From positions 24,154 to 35,068 of the forward strand of contig NVVI01000028.1 in NCBI GenBank assembly GCA_002402165.1: a stretch of 10,915 nt of DNA, written 5' to 3'. The position numbers and the translations under genes are program-made. Shown here piece by piece: positions 6,183 to 10,915 of the stretch; position 1 is the first letter of the stretch, and the number at the start of each line of letters is the position of its first letter. Origin of the DNA: Flavobacteriales bacterium. Lineage in GTDB: Bacteria > Bacteroidota > Bacteroidia > Flavobacteriales_E > Vicingaceae. The notes under the pieces were generated by a model. It was not told the DNA's origin, made no database searches, and worked only from the letters and a program-made list of their open reading frames with translations.

Positions 6183-6199
6183 TACCATAAATTTTCGAT

Positions 6200-6706
6200 A
6201 TGAAAGCACAAGTAAGTATAATTATGGGAAGTACATCTGATTGGCCTGTAATGCAAAAAACAGCCGACTTCCTAAATGAAATGCAAATTCCTTTTGAAGT
6301 AAATGCATTGTCTGCTCATAGAACACCTGAACAAGTAGAAAAGTTCGCTAAAAATGCCAAAACCAATGGAATTAAAGTAATTATTGCTGCTGCAGGAATG
6401 GCTGCGCACTTACCAGGTGTTATCGCTGCTATGACTCCTTTACCAATTATTGGAGTTCCTATTAAAGCATCTTTAGATGGAATGGATTCCTTGTTAGCTA
6501 TTGTACAAATGCCCCCTGGAATACCTGTTGCAACTGTTGGTATTAATGGCTCTTTAAATGCAGGAATATTAGCTGCTCAAATTATAGGTTCAGGAGATGA
6601 ATCTATTTTTAACAAAACTGTTGAATATAAAGAGAACTTAAAAAAGAAAATTTCTAAAGCAAATGAAGATTTAGCCGAACATAAGTTTGAATATAGAACC
6701 AATTAA
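6200..6706 (+). CDS. purE: N5-carboxyaminoimidazole ribonucleotide mutase PurE (class I)
   Basis: PurE converts N5-CAIR to CAIR in de novo purine synthesis, normally after PurK. The 168-residue protein has the class I hallmarks: GSTSDWPVM (10-18), SAHRTP (38-43) with the catalytic His region, and AAGMAAHLPG (64-73), followed by GVPIKA, which helps form the octamer active site. The length is typical of stand-alone PurE. No purK is present within the window. It starts 89 bases from the divergent hpt gene and has a TACATTTG box upstream. Its stop codon TAA (6704-6706) shares the tetramer TTAA with the stop codon of the convergent acyltransferase gene, leaving no room for a terminator between them. 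Confidence 0.96.
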   Translation: MKAQVSIIMGSTSDWPVMQKTADFLNEMQIPFEVNALSAHRTPEQVEKFAKNAKTNGIKVIIAAAGMAAHLPGVIAAMTPLPIIGVPIKASLDGMDSLLAIVQMPPGIPVATVGINGSLNAGILAAQIIGSGDESIFNKTVEYKENLKKKISKANEDLAEHKFEYRTN

Positions 6707-7248
6707 CGTATCCCATTTTCAGGAAATTTTCCTTTTATCCCTCTGAAAAAGTCTTTAATCGATTCTATATCTTTTTCTACATCATCTGTTAAATGAAAAA
6801 CAGGACCAAATCCTCCTATTTTATTCTCATAATCAATGTAACCTAAAATAATTGGAACATTGGCTTTTTTAGAAATGTAATAAAACCCTTTTTTCCATTT
6901 AGGGTTATAGCTTCTAGTCCCTTCTGGCGGAATCATAATGGCCAATTCATCATAATGATTGAATACATCAGCTATTTGGTCTGTTAAGTTTTGATTAACA
7001 CTTCGATTAACAGGAATACCTCCTAACGCTTTAAACAAATAGTTGAAAGGAAAAATATACCACTCTTTTTTTATAAAAAATTTTAATGGAATATCTTTCA
7101 TCAAAAAGAAGAGTCTGCCATAAAAAAAATCCCAGTTACTGGTATGAGGAGCAGCCAAAATAATATATTTTTTAATCTCTACCGGTATTTCCCCCTCAGC
7201 CTTCCAGCCTAATGAATGATAAATAAATGATGCTAATTTTTTAATCAC
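6703..7248 (-). CDS. PlsC-family 1-acyl-glycerol-3-phosphate acyltransferase-like protein
   Basis: This 181-residue protein belongs to the PlsC/LPLAT acyltransferases, which transfer acyl chains to lysophosphatidate or related acceptors at the inner face of the membrane. Visible motifs are HTSNWD (35-40, the catalytic HxxxxD), GGIPVNRS (76-83), PPEGTRS (107-113, the acceptor-phosphate EGTR motif) and VPIILGY (131-137). It is somewhat short for PlsC (usually 220 or more residues), so the acceptor may differ. The start is a GTG at 7248-7246: no ATG lies in frame between the preceding stop codon and this GTG, and the next Met (residue 50) lies after the catalytic motif. It begins 20 bases after the PorP/SprF stop codon on the same strand, so it may be co-transcribed with the secretion genes, although a functional link is not evident. 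Confidence 0.85.
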   Translation of the reverse strand: MIKKLASFIYHSLGWKAEGEIPVEIKKYIILAAPHTSNWDFFYGRLFFLMKDIPLKFFIKKEWYIFPFNYLFKALGGIPVNRSVNQNLTDQIADVFNHYDELAIMIPPEGTRSYNPKWKKGFYYISKKANVPIILGYIDYENKIGGFGPVFHLTDDVEKDIESIKDFFRGIKGKFPENGIR

Positions 7249-7268
7249 CCTGTAAAGGTAATTAATCG

Positions 7269-8315
7269 CTATTTAAAAGAAGCTCGTTGAAGTGCTTTAG
7301 GCTTATTAATGTAACGAATTGAAATTTCTAATCCACCAAACCCACCAGTTACGCTAGACAATGAAGAATTGTTATAGTCATATGAAATGCCTATCATATA
7401 ATCTGTAAATTCAAAATACACTTGTGGAATAATAGCGTCTTTTAACCTGTAATGACTTCCAAAATAAATAGCTCCTTGCTTAAATAATCCAGAATATTTA
7501 GTTGTATTACCAAATCTGATTTTAAATAATAAGCCAGGTGTAATTTCTTTATACCCACTTTGTGTTGCATAAAACATAGACGGAACTAATGAAAGTTTCG
7601 AACTCCTCAAATCAAATGTTCCAGAAAATTGAGCAACAATTTTCATTGGTATTTCATCCTGAGTTTCACTTAAAAAATCTTGTTTAGGTTTATTTAAATG
7701 ATATCCAGCAATTCCAATATTAAAACTAGACATATCACTTCCTAAAAACTCTGTTCTTGAATTTTTAAACTCGTAATAAATTCCAGCTCCTAAATCAAAA
7801 TACTTTGAAGATTTTAGAGCGAATGTTTCATTAGAATTAATTTCTGTATCAAATTCTTCTCCGTTAAATTGGCTCCCCCAAGTTAGTTTAGCAAGATTTG
7901 CAGAATATTGCCCAAAAGCAGGTTGTATACCTATCGAAAATGTATGATTATCTCCTATTGGTAATATTCCTGAAACGGATAACCCTGCTTGAAAATTTCC
8001 AAAATTAGACTTGCCAGCAACATCCTTATAAAAATTTACCCCTAAGCCAAAATAAGCATGTCTTCCATTTCCTTTAGCTATTGGTGCATCAAAAGAAGCT
8101 GCATAGGTGTTATAAGCATTTCCAAACGAACCCCATTGAGTTCTATAATTTAAAATAGCTCGTACATTCCCATTAAACACCCCCGAAGCACCTGGGTTAA
8201 TTAATTGAGGTGTTTGTCCAAATTGAGAAAAATGAACATCCTGTGCAATTAAACTTATTGGAAAAGAAATAATAAGTATAAGTAAAAATCGTATTGAGGA
8301 GTTATTACATATCAT
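7269..8315 (-). CDS. PorP/SprF family type IX secretion system membrane protein
   Basis: PorP/SprF proteins are outer-membrane beta barrels of the T9SS; SprF is required for surface delivery of the type-B cargo SprB in Flavobacterium johnsoniae. The 348-residue protein has a signal peptide (charged start, hydrophobic core RFLLILIISFPISLIAQ at about 9-25) and then the family's conserved entry DVHFSQFGQTPQLINPG with the NYRTQWGSF segment. The rest is an alternating beta-strand pattern rich in aromatic and Gly residues, ending in the usual short IRYINKP-type strand region. The start codon shares one base with the stop codon of the upstream CotH-type gene (TAATG), suggesting translational coupling and a cargo-partner pair. 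Many paralogues per genome are usual, each beside a large type-B cargo gene. Confidence 0.9.
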   Translation of the reverse strand: MICNNSSIRFLLILIISFPISLIAQDVHFSQFGQTPQLINPGASGVFNGNVRAILNYRTQWGSFGNAYNTYAASFDAPIAKGNGRHAYFGLGVNFYKDVAGKSNFGNFQAGLSVSGILPIGDNHTFSIGIQPAFGQYSANLAKLTWGSQFNGEEFDTEINSNETFALKSSKYFDLGAGIYYEFKNSRTEFLGSDMSSFNIGIAGYHLNKPKQDFLSETQDEIPMKIVAQFSGTFDLRSSKLSLVPSMFYATQSGYKEITPGLLFKIRFGNTTKYSGLFKQGAIYFGSHYRLKDAIIPQVYFEFTDYMIGISYDYNNSSLSSVTGGFGGLEISIRYINKPKALQRASFK

Positions 8316-10915
8316 TATCTTACCAATGTAATGTTTCCTGATGTATTTTCTATATCTCCATCTGTGAAAACAGCTTTTAATTTATATACATAAACTCCTG
8401 ACACAGCTTTTTTACCCTTAAAATTACCATCCCATCCTTTATCAGGTGATGAAGATGAAAAGACTTTTTCACCCCAACGATCATAAATTTCAAAAATTAA
8501 ACTTTCTATTTGTCCACCATACACATAAAGTATATCATTATTTCCGTCACCATTTGGAGAAAATGCTGTTGGTACTTGTGCCCCTTTTGGAGGCGGGAAT
8601 ACTTCTTCTATGTAGTAAGCAGTTATCACATCATTCCCTGAAACGATAAAACTCACATTAGAACTCAGTATTGATGGTGATAATGTGTGGAAATTTGATC
8701 CCCAACGATCAAACAAAAAGTTACTAATTGGTGTCTCTCTTAAATCAACTGTTACTCCAGTCATGTATCTCTTTGTTACAGAAGTAGAAGTTAAATCATC
8801 AAAAACAGAGTTAGAATCAATTTCAACTTCCCCCATTAATACCGGACTGACTCTAAATTCAATATCAAAAGTATCTATAATCGCAAAATGGGCAACAATA
8901 CTATCAACTAGATCTACCGTAATTGTTACATTTGGATCTGTTGATGTGACAACAAAAGGTGTACTATTTGATGTCCAATTAATGAATAAATATCCTGGTT
9001 GAGGGATAGCTACTAAATTTAACACACTTGTTTCTGGATAATAACTAGAATAACTATATGATGGAGGTGTAAAGCCATCTATTACAATATTTCCGCCTCC
9101 TGGCACATCAACATTAAATGTCAATTGAACAGTATCTCCAATAATAATAAAATGTGCTACGATACTATCTGACTGAGTTATTTGTAATGAATTTTCATCA
9201 TTTGTTATAACAGAATCTAACGTATGATTAAACACTTCCCATCGATCAAACATATACCCTGTATTAGCAGTTGCTTTTAACAGTATATCTATATTACCAA
9301 AATAACTTCCAGAGTAGACATAATTGTTTGGTGTAATAGAATTTATTTTAGCATCTCCAGAGTTAGGAGGATTGACGTTAACTTTTAAAGGATAAGGCCC
9401 TGTAACATTATAACAATTAACTAACCCTGTATTCATAGCAGCACAACGGTCATTAATAAAATCTCTCATGTCTTGCACATTCTGTGTCCATTGAGCCATA
9501 GACCCTCCCCATCTAGCTATTTGTCCAGGCATTTCGGGTGTAATAATATTAATTAAACTATCTAATACAGCAATCATATTAGTACACTTAAATGTTGTAT
9601 TCGATAAATCAATGTATCGTGAAATATAATATTGTTCGAATGTTGGATTATTCATTAACGCGTTTAGAATAACTGTATGACCTTGCCCACCAGGGTTTGG
9701 TAAATTGTCAATATTACAAGGGTCTGCATTTGGATTCGAGCTCGGAATACCTGTATAATTAGTGTAATGATTAAAAGTAGCATCCATATCCCAAAGAGAA
9801 TATCTCCACTTTAATTTACTACCATTTGTATCTAATCCTCTCCACCAAGATGTATTCCAATTTAACATGTCTTGATTTAATATGTATGAATTTAACACAA
9901 AATAATCTACTAAACTTTTCCATTTATACTGACTTGTTACGTAATCAAAATTAGCTTGAATAGCCATGTTGTTTGATGTAACAAAATTTACTAAAGCATC
10001 CCAATCATTTTGCGCATTTGGAGCTCCATACTTTTCCCATGTACCTCCCCAAGTTTTCAAATACTGAATATAATTAGGGCTATTTACCCATTGTTCATCT
10101 TGATCATAATAATAATCTAAAAAATCACTATCATCTACCTTTTCACGAATTTCATAAACACCCCAATACTGGCCATTCATATACAAAATACAAGACTGAT
10201 GAGTCCTTTCATCTAAATGTAAATTTCCCTGCTGAGATAATGCTTGAACATAGGAATCTCGAATGTGTGCCCCTCCCAATTCTCCATTGTAATTACTATT
10301 TGGAGAACCTTCAAATGGATAATTATCACTTGCCCCTGCTTTTAAAATTATTTTCTGATATTTAGTTCTCGATTTATTCGCAAATAATTGATTTTTCAAT
10401 GCATAATTATATCCGAATTGATCCTTCATAGTAAAATCAACCCCTCTTTGCGAATATGCCCATGAATCATTACCATGTTTATCAAAAATTCCTTGTCCTT
10501 CTGTTTGCATTATACCAGTAACATCAAAATATTCAATTGCACCAACAGGCTCAATTTGAGTGCCTCCTAGAAGAGTAGCTACATCATCTCCGCATATTGA
10601 AACTACAGGAACAGTATGGGATGAATTTATAAAATAGGTATTGGTTTCAATAAAACTAGCAGGAATTGTAGATGTTGAACTAAAACATTTAACCCTCAAT
10701 ACTGTGGTAGAAGAGATGTTAATTGGTCCACTATATGTAGTTGATGCCACAGTTGGTTCAAATCCATTGATTGTATATCTAATCGTTATATTAGGATCAG
10801 GAGTAGTAATAGTAACAGACTGAGCAGAAGTATAAAATCCTGCCTGAACACTTAAACTTGGTGTTGTGGCATATTCTTGCATTGCCCCACTGTTGGATCC
10901 GTTTGGTGTTGGATT
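8315..10915 (-). CDS. CotH kinase-like surface protein with T9SS type-B sorting domain, partial at N terminus
   Basis: The frame is open to the window edge: 11 sense codons (ending ...GSNSGA) precede the Met at 10882, so that Met is internal and the true start lies outside. Numbering from that Met, residues 8-86 resemble a chitobiase/hexosaminidase C-terminal domain (TIRYTINGFEPT). Residues 90-480 are a CotH kinase-like domain with NGQYWGVYEIREKVD (236-250) and LWDMDATF (363-370), matching the family's Arg/Lys and DxD-type catalytic segments. Residues 495-762 hold three beta-repeats, and 768-855 are a gliding-motility-type C-terminal domain (VPTAFSPNGDGNND, YDRWGEKVF, GWDG, SGVYVY, ending GNITLVR), the T9SS type-B sorting signal. 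The protein is thus predicted to be exported and placed on the cell surface. CotH relatives phosphorylate proteins; activity and target here are unknown. It is coupled to the PorP/SprF gene by a one-base overlap. Confidence 0.88.
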   Translation of the reverse strand, partial: NPTPNGSNSGAMQEYATTPSLSVQAGFYTSAQSVTITTPDPNITIRYTINGFEPTVASTTYSGPINISSTTVLRVKCFSSTSTIPASFIETNTYFINSSHTVPVVSICGDDVATLLGGTQIEPVGAIEYFDVTGIMQTEGQGIFDKHGNDSWAYSQRGVDFTMKDQFGYNYALKNQLFANKSRTKYQKIILKAGASDNYPFEGSPNSNYNGELGGAHIRDSYVQALSQQGNLHLDERTHQSCILYMNGQYWGVYEIREKVDDSDFLDYYYDQDEQWVNSPNYIQYLKTWGGTWEKYGAPNAQNDWDALVNFVTSNNMAIQANFDYVTSQYKWKSLVDYFVLNSYILNQDMLNWNTSWWRGLDTNGSKLKWRYSLWDMDATFNHYTNYTGIPSSNPNADPCNIDNLPNPGGQGHTVILNALMNNPTFEQYYISRYIDLSNTTFKCTNMIAVLDSLINIITPEMPGQIARWGGSMAQWTQNVQDMRDFINDRCAAMNTGLVNCYNVTGPYPLKVNVNPPNSGDAKINSITPNNYVYSGSYFGNIDILLKATANTGYMFDRWEVFNHTLDSVITNDENSLQITQSDSIVAHFIIIGDTVQLTFNVDVPGGGNIVIDGFTPPSYSYSSYYPETSVLNLVAIPQPGYLFINWTSNSTPFVVTSTDPNVTITVDLVDSIVAHFAIIDTFDIEFRVSPVLMGEVEIDSNSVFDDLTSTSVTKRYMTGVTVDLRETPISNFLFDRWGSNFHTLSPSILSSNVSFIVSGNDVITAYYIEEVFPPPKGAQVPTAFSPNGDGNNDILYVYGGQIESLIFEIYDRWGEKVFSSSSPDKGWDGNFKGKKAVSGVYVYKLKAVFTDGDIENTSGNITLVR
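8597..9400 (-). repeat. Three tandem beta-repeat domains within the CotH-type protein
   Basis: Residues 495-580, 583-669 and 671-762 (from the Met at 10882) are three divergent copies of a module of about 88 residues. Each has an initial strand ending in a Gly-rich turn, a GYxFxxW or NFLFDRW motif about two-thirds along, and a closing strand: DSIVAHF in copies one and two, DVITAYY in copy three. This is the pattern of InlB-type/Flg_new-like bacterial repeats used as stalks in surface proteins. Copies one and two are the closest in their final motif. Confidence 0.7.

Noticed and set aside
8446..9002. Plus-strand open frames of 67 and 105 codons opposite the beta-repeat/C-terminal region
   Set aside because: They are antisense to a well-supported long coding region and have low-complexity composition.
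10641..10823. 60-codon plus-strand open frame opposite the chitobiase-type domain
   Set aside because: It is a shadow of the minus-strand gene, with no motif and no upstream signal.
10880..10882. ATG at 10882 as the true start of the CotH-type protein
   Set aside because: The frame stays open to the window edge, and no signal peptide follows this Met although T9SS cargo requires one, so the gene must begin outside the window.

Overview
The window is AT-rich and carries genes typical of Bacteroidota, most likely Flavobacteriales. The evidence is a PorP/SprF-family protein, a type IX secretion (T9SS) type-B C-terminal sorting domain, promoter-like TAnnTTTG boxes of the Bacteroidota kind, a two-domain Obg GTPase without a C-terminal OCT domain, and dispersed intergenic repeats of the 'CTTCGACAGGCTCAG' type that I recall as common in this phylum. 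The genus cannot be fixed from the sequence alone.

Left part (1-3912, all plus strand): a repeat-filled leader (1-218), a bifunctional phosphoglucose/phosphomannose isomerase, a second repeat pair whose end supplies the lipB start codon, lipB (lipoate biosynthesis), a 185-base gap with a good promoter and a hairpin, a membrane-anchored class C beta-lactamase-fold serine hydrolase, a 30-base perfect palindrome, and a lone small P-loop kinase closely bracketed by 10-base inverted repeats that make it look like a mobile gene cassette.

Middle part (3965-6706): hpt-adk-obgE form a tight minus-strand operon (purine salvage, adenylate homeostasis, ribosome-assembly GTPase). It is divergent from purE (de novo purine synthesis). 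The shared 89-base intergenic region holds a complete hpt promoter, a -7 box for purE and a small palindrome positioned like an operator.

Right part (6703-10915, minus strand): a large secreted protein, cut by the window edge, with a chitobiase-type domain, a CotH kinase-like domain, three beta-repeats and a T9SS type-B sorting domain. It overlaps by one base a PorP/SprF outer-membrane partner gene, followed 20 bases later by a PlsC-type acyltransferase that starts with GTG. The acyltransferase converges on purE with both stop codons sharing one TTAA.

No rRNA, tRNA, CRISPR array, insertion sequence or convincing rho-independent terminator was found, and no stretch longer than 300 bases lacks a gene. 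Most genes are ordinary housekeeping genes. The best leads are the repeat-donated lipB start, the cassette-like flanks of the kinase gene, and the CotH-type T9SS cargo with its own PorP/SprF partner.
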